Positions 34,626 to 43,690 of a stretch of DNA of 64,000 nt are shown piece after piece. The stretch's first letter is position 1. Every line of letters starts with the position of its first letter. The stretch is taken from assembly GCF_003045775.1 (NCBI RefSeq), contig NZ_PXNS01000001.1:62001-126000 (forward strand), read 5' to 3'. The DNA is from Halomonas litopenaei (lineage in GTDB: Bacteria > Pseudomonadota > Gammaproteobacteria > Pseudomonadales > Halomonadaceae). The notes beneath the pieces are model-generated. The model searched no databases. It saw only the letters and a list, made by a program, of their open reading frames with translations, and was not told the origin of the DNA. A program made the position numbers and the translations under genes.

Positions 34626-36092
34626 ATGAACGAACATCTCGATAGCCTCGCTCCGACCGCCGTATGGCGTCACTTCCGTACCCTGTGCAACACGCCGCGC
34701 CCCTCGGGCCACGAGGCGGCTCTGGTCGAGATCCTTGAAGCCTGGGCAGACGAGCGCGGCATCGCCCACGACCGTGACGCCTACGGCAACCTGCGTCTGT
34801 CCAAGCCGGCGAGCCCCGGGCGCGAAGGGGCACCGGGGGTGATCCTCCAGGGCCATCTGGACATGGTGGCCCAGGCCAACGCCGACAAGCCCCACGACTT
34901 CACCCGGGATCCCATCGTCACGCGGGTCGAGGACGGCTGGCTCAAGGCCGACCAGACCACCCTGGGCGCCGACAATGGCCTGGGGGTGGCGGCGGCGCTG
35001 GCGATCCTCGGCGATGATGAACTCGTCCATGGTCCGCTGGAGGCGATCTTCACCCTGGAGGAAGAGACCTCCATGGGCGGTGCGCTGAATCTGGCCGAAG
35101 GCTGGCTGGAGGGCAGTCTGTTGCTCAACCTGGACTCCGAGGACCGTGGCCAGGTCTACATCGGTTGTGCCGGTGGCGCCGACGTGGTGGTCGAGGCCCA
35201 GTTGCCGGTGGAGTCGGTGGGCGAGGACGAAGAAGCCCTGACGCTGAGCCTCAAGGGACTGCGTGGTGGCCACTCCGGGATCGATATCGACAAGGGGCTG
35301 GGCAACGCCAATCGCCTGCTGGTGCGGGTGCTGCGCGCCCTCGACAGCTGTGAGGTGCGCCTGGTCGACTACCGTGGCGGCACCCTGAGAAACGCCATCC
35401 CCCGCGAGGCCGAGGCGGTGGTGATGGTGCCTCGGGACGAGATCGACGCGCTGCGCTCGCGCATCGAGCGCCTCGAGGCCGATATGCGCCGTGAGCTGTC
35501 CGGCGTCGACGAGGGCCTGCGGCTGACCCTGGAGCCCTGCGCCACGCCGCGCGAGGAAGCGCTGACCCGCCACGCCAGCCGCCTGCTGGTGGCGGCGCTG
35601 CATGCCGCGCCCTGCGGTGTCGAGCGCATGAGCGTCGAGGTGCCAGGCGTAGTCGAGACCTCCAACAACCTGGGCGTGGTCAGCCTCGAGAACGGCCGCT
35701 TTCACCTGTGCGCCCTGGTGCGTTCACTGCGCGACAGCGCCACCATGGATCTGGCCGAGCGCTTCACCGCGCTGTTCGAGCTGATCGGTGCCCGTACCCG
35801 GGTCGAGAACGGCTACCCCGGCTGGACGCCTCAGCCCGACAGCGACCTGCTCAAGCGCTTCTGCGAGCTGCATCGTCAGCGCCTGGCGGTGGACCCGGAG
35901 ATCAAGGTCATCCACGCCGGGCTCGAGTGCGGGATTCTCGGCGGCAAGTACCCCGAGCTTCAGATGATTTCCTTCGGCCCCCTGATTCGCGGCGCCCACT
36001 CGCCGGACGAGCGCGTCGAGATCGCCTCGGTGGAGGAATTCTACGGCCTGCTCAAGGCGCTGATCGGCGACCTGGCCGAGGGCACCCGCTGA
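34626..36092 (+). CDS. pepD: Cytosolic dipeptidase PepD (aminoacyl-histidine dipeptidase, M20)
   Basis: A 488-residue zinc peptidase of family M20C that splits dipeptides in the cytoplasm, including carnosine-type Xaa-His. Metal ligands and catalytic residues are seen in LQGHLDMVAQ (first His and the following Asp), TLGADNGLGVAAAL (bridging Asp) and FTLEEETSMGGAL (catalytic Glu and ligand Glu). The dimerisation domain lies between about 200 and 380. HAGLECGILGG near the C-terminus fits the family. It begins 34 bases after tmcA and precedes rmuC by 12, so the three may form one unit. Confidence 0.93.
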   Translation: MNEHLDSLAPTAVWRHFRTLCNTPRPSGHEAALVEILEAWADERGIAHDRDAYGNLRLSKPASPGREGAPGVILQGHLDMVAQANADKPHDFTRDPIVTRVEDGWLKADQTTLGADNGLGVAAALAILGDDELVHGPLEAIFTLEEETSMGGALNLAEGWLEGSLLLNLDSEDRGQVYIGCAGGADVVVEAQLPVESVGEDEEALTLSLKGLRGGHSGIDIDKGLGNANRLLVRVLRALDSCEVRLVDYRGGTLRNAIPREAEAVVMVPRDEIDALRSRIERLEADMRRELSGVDEGLRLTLEPCATPREEALTRHASRLLVAALHAAPCGVERMSVEVPGVVETSNNLGVVSLENGRFHLCALVRSLRDSATMDLAERFTALFELIGARTRVENGYPGWTPQPDSDLLKRFCELHRQRLAVDPEIKVIHAGLECGILGGKYPELQMISFGPLIRGAHSPDERVEIASVEEFYGLLKALIGDLAEGTR

Positions 36093-36104
36093 TATGAGGC
36101 TGAG

Positions 36105-37547
36105 ATGAGTCCGGCCCTCGAGTCACTGTTCGCCCAGCCCCTGGCGCCGGCTCTTGCCGGCGTCTCGCTGCTGGCGATTGCGTTGCTGGCGCTGGCCTGG
36201 CGAGGGCATCGACAGGGGCAGCGGCGTGAACAGGCCCTGGCAGCAGAGCTCGAGACGACCAAGGCTCAGCTCGAGCAGCGGCGCGAGGCCGCACGCCAGC
36301 TCGAGCAGGAGCTGGCCATCAGCGATGCCCAGCTCGACGCCAGCCGAGAGCAGCTCGAGACCCAGCGGGGCGAGCTCGGGGCCGCCCGTCAGCAGCTCGC
36401 CGATGTGCGTGAGCACAACGCCCGCCTGGAGACCGAGCGCGAGCAGATGGCGGCGCGTCATCGCGAGCAGATGGCGCTGGTGGAATCCTCCCGGGAGCAG
36501 CTCAAGCAGGAATTTCATCGGCTCGCGGGCCAGGTCTTCGACGAGCGCCAGCAGGCCTACCAGACCCAGAGCCGCGAGGGACTCGAGTCGCTGCTCAAGC
36601 CGTTTCGCGAGCAGGTGGACCAGTTCCGCCAGCGGGTCGAGGACCTGACCGGACAGCACAGCCGCGAGGCGGTATCGCTCAAGGCCCAGATCGAGCAGCT
36701 GGCGGGTCTCAACGCCCGCCTCGGCGAGGAGGCGGCGGGGCTTGCCCGGGCGCTCAAGGGCGACCAGAAGGCCCAGGGCGGCTGGGGCGAGTTGATGCTT
36801 GAGACCGTGCTGGAACGCAGCGGCCTGCGGCGCGACATCGAGTACCGCCGCGAGGTGTCGATGAACGGCGAGCAGGGACGCCAGCGTCCCGACGCCATCA
36901 TCTACCTGCCCGAGGATCGCCACCTGATCGTCGACGCCAAGGTCTCCCTGACCGCCTGGACCCGGGTGGTCAACGCCGACGACGAAACCGAGCGCGAAAG
37001 CGCCATGAGCGCCCACCTGACCTCGCTGCGCAGCCATATCCGCGAACTCGCCGCCAAGGACTACCCGGCCCTGCCGGGGCTGCATTCGCCGGACTTCGTG
37101 TTCCTGTTCGTACCGGTGGAACCGGCCTTCGCCGCGGCCTTCGAGCGTGATCCTTCGCTGTTCCAGGAAGCCTTCGACCGCCAGGTGGTGGTGGTCACCC
37201 CGACCACCCTGCTGGCCAGTCTGCGTACCGTGGCGGGGCTCTGGAGCATGGAGCGCCAGAACGAGAACGCCCGGGTCATCGTGTCACGGGCAGAGCGCCT
37301 GCTGGCCAAGTTCTCGGGGTTCGTCGACAGCCTCGACGACGTCGGCAAGCACCTGGAGCGCGCCAGCGCCAGTCATCACCAGGCGATGAACCGGTTGTCC
37401 CAGGGCCAGGGCAGCCTGGTCGCTCAGGCGCTCGAGCTCGAACGCCTCGGCGCGCGGATGAAAAAGCCGCTGCCGGAGGGGCTCAAAAGGGCGGCTCAGT
37501 CGCCGGCGACGCTGGGCAACGATGGTCAGGCCGTCGACGACGACTGA
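36105..37547 (+). CDS. rmuC: DNA recombination protein RmuC
   Basis: A 480-residue protein: one N-terminal membrane segment (about residues 8-30), a long coiled coil (about 35-210, many Glu/Gln/Arg heptads), then the RmuC nuclease-like domain of the PD-(D/E)XK fold with GWGELMLETVLERSGLR, GRQRPDAIIYLPEDRHLIVDAK and FLFVPVEPAFAAA. It limits recombination at inverted repeats in E. coli. GAGG lies five bases before the ATG. Ends its unit at the terminator at 37.57 kb. Confidence 0.93.
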   Translation: MSPALESLFAQPLAPALAGVSLLAIALLALAWRGHRQGQRREQALAAELETTKAQLEQRREAARQLEQELAISDAQLDASREQLETQRGELGAARQQLADVREHNARLETEREQMAARHREQMALVESSREQLKQEFHRLAGQVFDERQQAYQTQSREGLESLLKPFREQVDQFRQRVEDLTGQHSREAVSLKAQIEQLAGLNARLGEEAAGLARALKGDQKAQGGWGELMLETVLERSGLRRDIEYRREVSMNGEQGRQRPDAIIYLPEDRHLIVDAKVSLTAWTRVVNADDETERESAMSAHLTSLRSHIRELAAKDYPALPGLHSPDFVFLFVPVEPAFAAAFERDPSLFQEAFDRQVVVVTPTTLLASLRTVAGLWSMERQNENARVIVSRAERLLAKFSGFVDSLDDVGKHLERASASHHQAMNRLSQGQGSLVAQALELERLGARMKKPLPEGLKRAAQSPATLGNDGQAVDDD

Positions 37548-37566
37548 AGTGACCGCCGTAAACGAC

Positions 37567-37595
37567 GACGCCCCGCTCAAGCCGAGCGGGGCGTC
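37567..37595. terminator. Bidirectional terminator, rmuC / dps
   Basis: Perfect 12-base stem GACGCCCCGCTC / GAGCGGGGCGTC, loop AAGCC, followed by TTCCTTT to the right. Between convergent rmuC and dps. Confidence 0.85.
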
Positions 37596-37625
37596 TTCCT
37601 TTGCACTGCGTGGGTCGCCAGGGGG

Positions 37626-38099
37626 TCAGCCCAGGTAGGCGCCCAGCATCCACACGGTCTTTTCCTGCTCGCGGATGTAGTCTCCGACCTGGGAGGCAGT
37701 GCCTTCGTCGTCGGCGTCGGAGGCAACGGACAGGATCTCGCGCTGCAGTTCGATCAGCCGCTGGTAGCCTTCCAGCACGCCGCGTACGCAGGCTTCGCCG
37801 TCATGTACGTCCTTGGCCTCGGTGATGCGCGACAGCGAGATATAGTCGCTGTAGGCGTGAACCGGCTTGTGTCCGAGGGTCAGGATGCGCTCGGCGACCT
37901 CGTCCACCTTGGCCAGCAGGTCGGTGTAGAACTCCTCGAATTTTTCGTGGAGTTCGAAGAAGTTCGAGCCCTTCACATTCCAGTGATAGCCACGAACGTT
38001 CATGTAGAAGATCTGGTAGTTGGCCAGGAGCTCGTTGAGCTTTTCGGCCAGATCGCTGGCGCTGCCTGAATGCAGGCCGATGGCGTTAGTGTCGCTCAT
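37626..38099 (-). CDS. dps: Dps family ferritin-like DNA-protection protein
   Basis: A 157-residue four-helix-bundle protein that forms 12-mers, oxidises and stores iron and shields DNA under stress. The intersubunit ferroxidase residues are in YHWNVKGSNFFELHEKFEEFYTDLLAKVDEVAERI (His, Asp and Glu ligands at the usual spacing). The N-terminus is short and has few lysines, so DNA binding may be weak. AGGAGG precedes the ATG. Single gene with its own promoter in the 182-base gap before the glycerate kinase gene. Confidence 0.92.
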   Translation of the reverse strand: MSDTNAIGLHSGSASDLAEKLNELLANYQIFYMNVRGYHWNVKGSNFFELHEKFEEFYTDLLAKVDEVAERILTLGHKPVHAYSDYISLSRITEAKDVHDGEACVRGVLEGYQRLIELQREILSVASDADDEGTASQVGDYIREQEKTVWMLGAYLG

Positions 38100-38203
38100 G
38101 CAATACCTCCTTGATCGCTGTGTTCCAGTCTATCCCTAAGGGAGGGCGTTGGAGAGTGAATCTCTTCCATCGCCACGATAGCGTCCATTGATGACGCCTG
38201 CCT

Positions 38204-38225
38204 ATGACGTAGGGATGACATAGGG
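38204..38225. repeat. Two 11-base direct repeats upstream of dps
   Basis: ATGACGTAGGG then ATGACATAGGG, directly adjacent, in the gap between dps and the glycerate kinase stop. Could be a regulatory repeat or chance. Confidence 0.5.
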
Positions 38226-38281
38226 ACGACGAAGGCCGCTTTCAAGGGCAGCCCTGTCACCTTGGTAGGCCGAGCCTCCCT

Positions 38282-39418
38282 TCAACGGCCGATGGCCTGG
38301 AGCGTGCGAATCAGGTTCTCGCTGCGATCGGCGAGCAGCTCGGCGCAGCGTTCCAGCGCCTCGTCCAGTGCCATCGGGCCGTCGGCCAGGGCGAAGGCGG
38401 CGCTGACGCCCTCGTCCAGCGCCGCCTGCCAGCCTGGCGCCATACGACCGGCCAGCACGATCACTGGCACCCCCTTGGCGCGGGCCGCCCGCGAAATGCC
38501 GATCGGGGTCTTGCCCGACAGGCTCTGGCCATCGAGCTGACCCTCGCCGGTGATCACCAGATCCGCTCGTGCCAGGCGTTCGTCCATGCCGGCCTGTTCC
38601 ATGATCATCTCGATACCTGGGCGAAGCTCGCCGCCAAGGAAGGCAGCGACGGCAAAGCCCATGCCCCCGGCCGCGCCAGTGCCGGGGGCGTCGCGCAGGT
38701 CCTCGCCGAGGCACTCGGCAGCCTTGTCGGCCCAGTGCGCCAGGGCGGCGTCCAGGCGCGCTACATCGGCTTCGCTGGCACCCTTCTGGGGACCGAAGAC
38801 CGCGCTGGCGCCGCGCTCGCCCAGCAGCGGATTGTCCACGTCCACCGCCGCCTCCACCCTGACATCGGCCAGGCGCGAATCGAGCCCCGACAGATCCACC
38901 CGTGCCAGTCCCTCGAGTCCCGCCCCGGTGGGGGGAATCGGCTGGTCGTCGGCGTCGAGCAGGCGTGCACCCAGGGCCACCAGCATGCCGGCGCCCCCGT
39001 CGTTGGTGGCGCTGCCGCCCAGGGTAATCAACAGGCGTTCGGCGCCAGCGTCCAGGGCGGCCAGGATCAGCTCGCCGACACCGTGGGTGGTGCTGTCCAG
39101 CGCGGTGCGCTCTGACGGGCCCAGCGCCTGCAGGCCGCTGGCCTCGGCCAGCTCGATATAGCCGGTGCGGGACGCTGGGTGCCAACCCCAGGCGGCCTCG
39201 GCGGGGCGCCCCAGGGCGTCCTGTACCCTGGCGCTGCGTTTTTCGGCCCCGGTGGCGCCGAGCAGGGCGTCGAGGCTGCCCTCGCCACCATCGGCCATGG
39301 GGCACTCGTCGATGGTGATGTCCGGGTCGGCGCGGCGGGCCCCCTCGGCAATGGCGCGGGCGGCGTCGCTGGCGGCCAGGGCATCCTTGTAGCTGTCGGG
39401 GCAGATCAACAGGTTCAT
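38282..39418 (-). CDS. Glycerate kinase, type 1 (GarK/GlxK)
   Basis: A 378-residue kinase that phosphorylates glycerate for entry into glycolysis, in glyoxylate, serine or tartronate routes. Family marks: the start MNLLICPDSYKDALAASDAA, CPMADGGEGSLDALL, the glycine-rich ATP region ITLGGSATNDGGAGML and DLVITGEGQLDGQSLSGK near the end. The start is set at this ATG because the family always begins so; the open frame upstream is not coding. Neighbouring genes give no pathway, so which position (2 or 3) is phosphorylated cannot be told. Confidence 0.92.
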   Translation of the reverse strand: MNLLICPDSYKDALAASDAARAIAEGARRADPDITIDECPMADGGEGSLDALLGATGAEKRSARVQDALGRPAEAAWGWHPASRTGYIELAEASGLQALGPSERTALDSTTHGVGELILAALDAGAERLLITLGGSATNDGGAGMLVALGARLLDADDQPIPPTGAGLEGLARVDLSGLDSRLADVRVEAAVDVDNPLLGERGASAVFGPQKGASEADVARLDAALAHWADKAAECLGEDLRDAPGTGAAGGMGFAVAAFLGGELRPGIEMIMEQAGMDERLARADLVITGEGQLDGQSLSGKTPIGISRAARAKGVPVIVLAGRMAPGWQAALDEGVSAAFALADGPMALDEALERCAELLADRSENLIRTLQAIGR

Positions 39419-39570
39419 GGTCGGTCCTCTGGTGAAAAGGTGGGCGCACGCCTGAGGGGCGACAGGCGGATCGCCGCTGGGCCCGAGGTTCGGCTGGGCG
39501 AGCGTTTGCCCGTGGCTCGGGACAGCGTAGACTCTTGACAGTATTTCACGCCCCTGGCTGGGAGGTCCTG

Positions 39571-40164
39571 ATGCAAATGTACAAAAATTTGCCCGATAGA
39601 GGCCGCAACATTTGGGCGAAATGCTCATCAGTGGCGGTGCTGGGCCTGTTGCCCTGGCTAAGCGCCTGTCAGAGCACGCCTCAGCAGATGCCGGTGGCGG
39701 AACCCGCTCCCTCGTCCGGGTGTCAATGGCCGGTGGTAGCCGGCTCGGTATCCCTGGCCGATGTGGTCACGGTGCTGGAAGGCCGCGACTTCCTGGTGCG
39801 TGATACCGATACCGCACTCGGGGTGGTCAGCGCCGAGAAGACCGAGCGCACCACCTACCATAACGCCGACGCCGTGCGCCCACGCCTGGGCGGCTTCGTG
39901 CTGGGTGGCAGCGGTGGCCACGTCGGCGCCGGCGTAGGGGTCGGCTTTGGCTCCTGGGGCTGGGGTACCAACGACGATGCGACCCGGGTCGAGCGGGTCT
40001 CGGTGGCGCTGGATGGCCAGGACGTCCGTCTGACGCGGGATATTCGCCTGTTTGACTGGACCGGCCAGCTACGTGAGTCCCGCACCGCCAGTGACGCCGA
40101 CTTCTGCGCATCAGTGCGTCAGCAACTGGCGTCGGTGGCATCCAGCAGCGGGGGTGTGCAATGA
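39571..40164 (+). CDS. Hypothetical lipoprotein with glycine-rich segment
   Basis: A 197-residue lipoprotein: lipobox LSAC with Cys33. The mature part has a pair of cysteines (GCQWP near the start, DFCASV near the end), a strand-rich middle, and a glycine-rich hydrophobic stretch (about 122-143, VLGGSGGHVGAGVGVGFG) like membrane-embedded glycine-zipper segments of some outer-membrane lipoproteins. GGAGG lies five bases before the ATG. Overlaps the next lipoprotein gene by four bases and belongs to a cluster with DUF1007 and NicO genes. No family recognised. Confidence 0.8.
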   Translation: MQMYKNLPDRGRNIWAKCSSVAVLGLLPWLSACQSTPQQMPVAEPAPSSGCQWPVVAGSVSLADVVTVLEGRDFLVRDTDTALGVVSAEKTERTTYHNADAVRPRLGGFVLGGSGGHVGAGVGVGFGSWGWGTNDDATRVERVSVALDGQDVRLTRDIRLFDWTGQLRESRTASDADFCASVRQQLASVASSSGGVQ

Positions 40165-40565
40165 CGCGAAGGTGGACATCAGTGGAGGGAAAGGCCCCCG
40201 GAAAGAGACTGCTGGCGCTGGCGGTGGTACTGATGGCCGTCTGGCTGTCGGGGTGCGCCGGCTCATCATCGATGGCCGAGCCGCCGCGCCAGATGCTGGT
40301 CGCGGTAGCGCCCGGGCCGGCCCTGAACGAAACCCTGGCGATGCTGATGGAGCAGGGCTATGTCATCACCCAGGCCGACGGCGAACTGGGGCGTATCGAC
40401 GCCTCCCTGGCACGTCCGCCGGGCTATCGCATCGAGGCGAGGGGCGAGCCTGCCGGCGCCTCCGGTGCCAGCGTCTCGCTGCAAGGCTACCGTGGCGGGC
40501 GGCGTCTGCCGCCTGCGGTGGTGGAACCCCTGTTTGTCGAACTACAAGGAAGACTCGCTCGTTGA
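40161..40565 (+). CDS. Hypothetical small lipoprotein
   Basis: A 134-residue lipoprotein with lipobox LSGC (Cys32). The mature part is about 100 residues with a predicted alpha/beta pattern (ETLAMLMEQGYVITQADGELGRIDASL), like small periplasmic domains that sense or hand over ligands. It overlaps the preceding gene (ATGA) and the following DUF1007 gene, so the four genes 39571-42318 look like one translationally coupled operon. No family recognised. Confidence 0.78.
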   Translation: MTRRWTSVEGKAPGKRLLALAVVLMAVWLSGCAGSSSMAEPPRQMLVAVAPGPALNETLAMLMEQGYVITQADGELGRIDASLARPPGYRIEARGEPAGASGASVSLQGYRGGRRLPPAVVEPLFVELQGRLAR

Positions 40566-41269
40566 TCTATCTCTCGCGTGCTGTGGCCGGATTTCAGGCC
40601 GCTTTGGACTTGCATCGCCGCGCCGTGGCGGCATTTCTTCTGTCTCTCGCGCTGGGCGCCGGCCTGTGGCTGGCGCCCGCCACACTGGCGATGGCGCATC
40701 CCCATAGCTGGGTGGATCTGTCGGTGACGCTCGAGACCGACGACCAGGGCAGGGTCACCGCCCTGCGCCAGGTGTGGCGCCTGGATCCCTTCTACAGCCT
40801 AGTGCTGCTCGAGGAGGCTCGCGCCGCCGAGGATGGCCAGGACGCCGCGCTGGATCGCCTGGGGGGCGACATGCTGGTCAATCTTGCGCCTCGGGACTTC
40901 TTTACCGAGGCCGAGGTCGACGGCAAGGCGCTGGCCTTCGCAGCGGTCAGCGAAGCCACGGTGATGGCCCGTGACGAGCGCGTGGTGCTGCACTTTCGGC
41001 TGCCGCTGGCCGAGCCTCAGGACCTTGCCGGCAGTACCCTGGAATATCGCGTCTTCGATCCCTCCTACTACGTCGAGGTGGTGCACGAAGCCGACGACGA
41101 GGGGCCTCTGGCCCAGGCGTTGAGCGTGCCGGATGCCTGTCAGGCGTCGATCATCGTCGCCGACCCCGATCCCGAGAAGGTCATGGCGGCGGCCCAGCTC
41201 GATGTCGACGATAGCGCCCCCCAGGGGCTCGGTCGCTTCTTTGCCGAGACGGGGCGGGTGTCATGCTGA
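40562..41269 (+). CDS. DUF1007 family periplasmic protein (metal-transport partner)
   Basis: A 235-residue protein with a signal peptide cleaved after TLAMA, so the mature N-terminus is HPHSWVDLSV, the HPH start typical of DUF1007 proteins and a possible metal site. A TTG start overlaps the upstream stop; AAGGA lies 11 bases before it, while no ATG is available. DUF1007 genes are usually found next to NicO-type Ni/Co transporters, as here (7-base overlap with the next gene). It probably presents or receives the metal in the periplasm. Confidence 0.85.
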   Translation: MIYLSRAVAGFQAALDLHRRAVAAFLLSLALGAGLWLAPATLAMAHPHSWVDLSVTLETDDQGRVTALRQVWRLDPFYSLVLLEEARAAEDGQDAALDRLGGDMLVNLAPRDFFTEAEVDGKALAFAAVSEATVMARDERVVLHFRLPLAEPQDLAGSTLEYRVFDPSYYVEVVHEADDEGPLAQALSVPDACQASIIVADPDPEKVMAAAQLDVDDSAPQGLGRFFAETGRVSC

Positions 41270-42318
41270 GCAGGCAACGACCCTGGCTGCAGTTGGTTCT
41301 GGCGCTGGGCGTGGTGGCGGTGCTCATCCTGGCGCTCGAGGCCAGCGGAGCGCTGGACGCCCTCGGACACTGGGTCATCGCCATGCAGGCCGACCTGCAC
41401 CGCCGCTTGACCCAGGCGGTAACGCTGCTCGACCGGACGCCTTCCTCCGACGCCTGGCTGACCTTGATCGGCCTGAGCCTGTTCTACGGTGTCTTCCATG
41501 CCGCCGGGCCAGGCCACGGCAAGGCCGTGATCAGTGCCTACCTGGTCTCCCAGGGCGGAGCCTGGCGGCGGGCCCTGGCGCTGTCGGTGGCGGCCGCCCT
41601 GCTGCAGGGTGCGGTGGCCATCGTGCTGATCCTGGCGCTGGTGCAGGGGCTTGGCTGGCTGACCCGGGAGGCCCTGGGCAGCGTGGTCTGGGTTGAGCGA
41701 CTGAGCTTTGCGCTGGTCGCGCTGCTGGGCCTGTGGCTGAGTGCACGGGCGCTTGGACGACTGCTCAAGATCGCGCGATCCTCCTCGGCGGACCCGGCGC
41801 CTTCTCATGATGGCCACCATGGCCCTCATGAAGCGCACCGCCACGACCAACACCACGGTCACCACGAACACCACCACGGTCACCACGAACACCACGATTG
41901 CTGCTCCGGCCATCATCATGTCTCGCCCCACGGGCCGCGTCGGGAGGCCTGGCTTGCGGTGCTGGCGATCGGCGCAAGACCCTGCTCAGGGGCGGTGCTG
42001 CTGATGGGGGTGACCAGCCTGCTCGGCCAGCCCTGGATGGGGGTGGCCGCTGTACTGGCGATGTCGCTGGGTACCGCCTTGACGGTATCGACGCTGGGGC
42101 TTGCCAGCGTGTTGGCGCGGGACTGGGTCGCCGCCCGTGCCGCACGGACCTCCGCCGCTCGTGGTCGAGTGATGGCGCGGCTGGGTGCGCTGGTAGCGCT
42201 GACCGGGGGGCTGTTGATCGCCGGGCTCGGGATCCTGCTGATGTCTCAGGTCGGCGCCAGCGACCCCAGCCTGCCACTGATGTCCCCCGGAGGGCGACCA
42301 GGGGGACTGGGAGCCTGA
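41263..42318 (+). CDS. NicO/RcnA-type nickel/cobalt transporter with His-rich loop
   Basis: A 351-residue membrane protein of the NicO family with about six to seven membrane segments. FYGVFHAAGPGHGKAVISAYL is the family's HxxGPGHGK motif, and ARPCSGAVLLM lies after the central loop. That loop (about residues 185-222) holds some 20 histidines in 38 residues plus a Cys-Cys pair and contains a perfect 21-base tandem repeat. The direction (import for metalloenzymes or export) is not certain; RcnA exports. Last gene of the lipoprotein/DUF1007 cluster. Confidence 0.88.
   Translation: MLSRQRPWLQLVLALGVVAVLILALEASGALDALGHWVIAMQADLHRRLTQAVTLLDRTPSSDAWLTLIGLSLFYGVFHAAGPGHGKAVISAYLVSQGGAWRRALALSVAAALLQGAVAIVLILALVQGLGWLTREALGSVVWVERLSFALVALLGLWLSARALGRLLKIARSSSADPAPSHDGHHGPHEAHRHDQHHGHHEHHHGHHEHHDCCSGHHHVSPHGPRREAWLAVLAIGARPCSGAVLLMGVTSLLGQPWMGVAAVLAMSLGTALTVSTLGLASVLARDWVAARAARTSAARGRVMARLGALVALTGGLLIAGLGILLMSQVGASDPSLPLMSPGGRPGGLGA
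41854..41895 (+). repeat. Perfect 21-base tandem duplication in the NicO histidine loop
   Basis: Unit starts CACGGTCACCACGAAC and is present twice without mismatch, each encoding HGHHEHH. Confidence 0.88.
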
Positions 42319-42426
42319 GCCAGGCCGCTTCGACCTGGCTTTCGCGATGGGACCAGGGCTGTAGTCCGCTATCTGGCGGCCCGGGGCCATGCCCGGGGCA
42401 CTGCCCCGAGCATGACACCGTCTCGT

Positions 42427-42852
42427 TCAACCCTTGAAGGAAAGCCCGCCTGCCAGCGCCAGGATACGGTCCTTGGTGGCGGCAAGGCTGTCCTTGTCGT
42501 AGGGCGTCGCCTGGCCCTGACCCCACACCGGGCCAGGCCAGGCGGGGTCTCCCTGGTGGCGAACGATGACGTGGATGTGCAGTTGCGCGACCATATTGCC
42601 GAGGCTGGCGATATTGAGCTTGTCGCCGCTGGCATAGGCCTTCAACGCCTTGCCGATGCGGGTGGCCTCTCGCCATAGCTGCTGCTGGTCCTGTTCGGAC
42701 AGATCGTACACCTCGCTCACCTCGGCGCGGCGCGGGATCAGCATCAGCCAGGGATAGCGGGCGTCGTCCATCAGCCGCAGCTGACACAGTGGCAGTTCGG
42801 TGATGGGGTAGCTGTCCGCGACGAGGCGCGGATCGACGACGAAGTCGCTCAT
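42427..42852 (-). CDS. HIT domain protein
   Basis: A 141-residue nucleotide hydrolase or transferase of the HIT superfamily. The active-site motif reads NMVAQLHIHVIVRH: the catalytic histidine is present, while the first His of the HxHxHxx motif is Gln, as is common in this proteobacterial subgroup (QLHIHVI followed by an AWPGPVWG segment). LPRRAEVSEVYDLSEQDQ-type sequence lies in the substrate region. Function in the cell unknown. Divergent from the TauE/SafE gene. Confidence 0.88.
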   Translation of the reverse strand: MSDFVVDPRLVADSYPITELPLCQLRLMDDARYPWLMLIPRRAEVSEVYDLSEQDQQQLWREATRIGKALKAYASGDKLNIASLGNMVAQLHIHVIVRHQGDPAWPGPVWGQGQATPYDKDSLAATKDRILALAGGLSFKG

Positions 42853-42943
42853 GCAAGGCCTCCAGGATGGTGTCCAGCGCCTAGGGTACATCAGAGCGGG
42901 TGGGCAGGGTGACAACGCAGATGATTCGAACAGAGGACGACAG

Positions 42944-43690
42944 ATGACGCCAGTCGAGGGAGTGGCCCTGCTGCTTGCGGGTATCGTGGCAGGTTTTATC
43001 AATGTGCTGGCGGCCGGGGGCTCGATGCTGACCCTGCCGCTGTTGATGTTTCTGGGCCTGCCGCCGCAGGTGGCCAACGGTACCAACCGGGTGTCGATCA
43101 CCCTGCAAAGCGTGTCGGCGGTGGCCAACTTTTTCCGCGCCGGCGCCCGTCATATCCGTCTCAGCCTGCGCCTGTCGGTGCCCGCGGTACTGGGCTCGAT
43201 GCTGGGGGTGTGGCTGGCGCTCAGGGTCAGCGACGCCCTGTTCGAAACCATTTTGATGGTGGTGATGGTGGCTGCGGCGATCATCATGCTGTTGCCCCAG
43301 CCGAAGCTCGACACCCGCCCGCTGACCGTCGAGCGACTGACCCCTGGGGTCTATCTGGCGATGTTTGTCATCGGGCTCTATGGCGGCTTTCTGCAGGTGG
43401 GTGTCGGCATCCTGTTCATGATCGTGCTCTATCGCATGCTCAAGATCGATCTTGGCCAGGTCAACGCCTTCAAGGTACTGATCATCCTGGTCTACACCCT
43501 GCCGGCGCTGGCCATCTTCCTGTGGCACGACCAGGTGCGCTGGAGCTACGGCCTGGTGCTGGCTGCCGGCAGCATGACCGGGGCCTGGCTGGCGGTGAAG
43601 GTCAACATGAGCTCCCGTGGCGCCATGGTGGTCAAGTGGCTGACGGTGGCGGTGATTGGCGTGATCATTCTCAAGCTGGCGCTGTCGTGA
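42944..43690 (+). CDS. TauE/SafE family membrane protein
   Basis: A 248-residue membrane protein with about eight hydrophobic segments and both family repeats: GIVAGFINVLAAGGSMLTLPLL in the first half and IGLYGGFLQVGVGILFMIVLY in the second. It belongs to the YfcA/TSUP branch of anion exporters. GAGG lies seven bases before the ATG. It is a single gene and clearly different from the TauE/SafE protein at 12.7 kb. Substrate unknown. Confidence 0.87.
   Translation: MTPVEGVALLLAGIVAGFINVLAAGGSMLTLPLLMFLGLPPQVANGTNRVSITLQSVSAVANFFRAGARHIRLSLRLSVPAVLGSMLGVWLALRVSDALFETILMVVMVAAAIIMLLPQPKLDTRPLTVERLTPGVYLAMFVIGLYGGFLQVGVGILFMIVLYRMLKIDLGQVNAFKVLIILVYTLPALAIFLWHDQVRWSYGLVLAAGSMTGAWLAVKVNMSSRGAMVVKWLTVAVIGVIILKLALS

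Noticed and set aside
41851..41895. CRISPR-like repeat
   Set aside because: Two adjacent copies without spacers, in frame inside a membrane transporter gene; it encodes a histidine loop.
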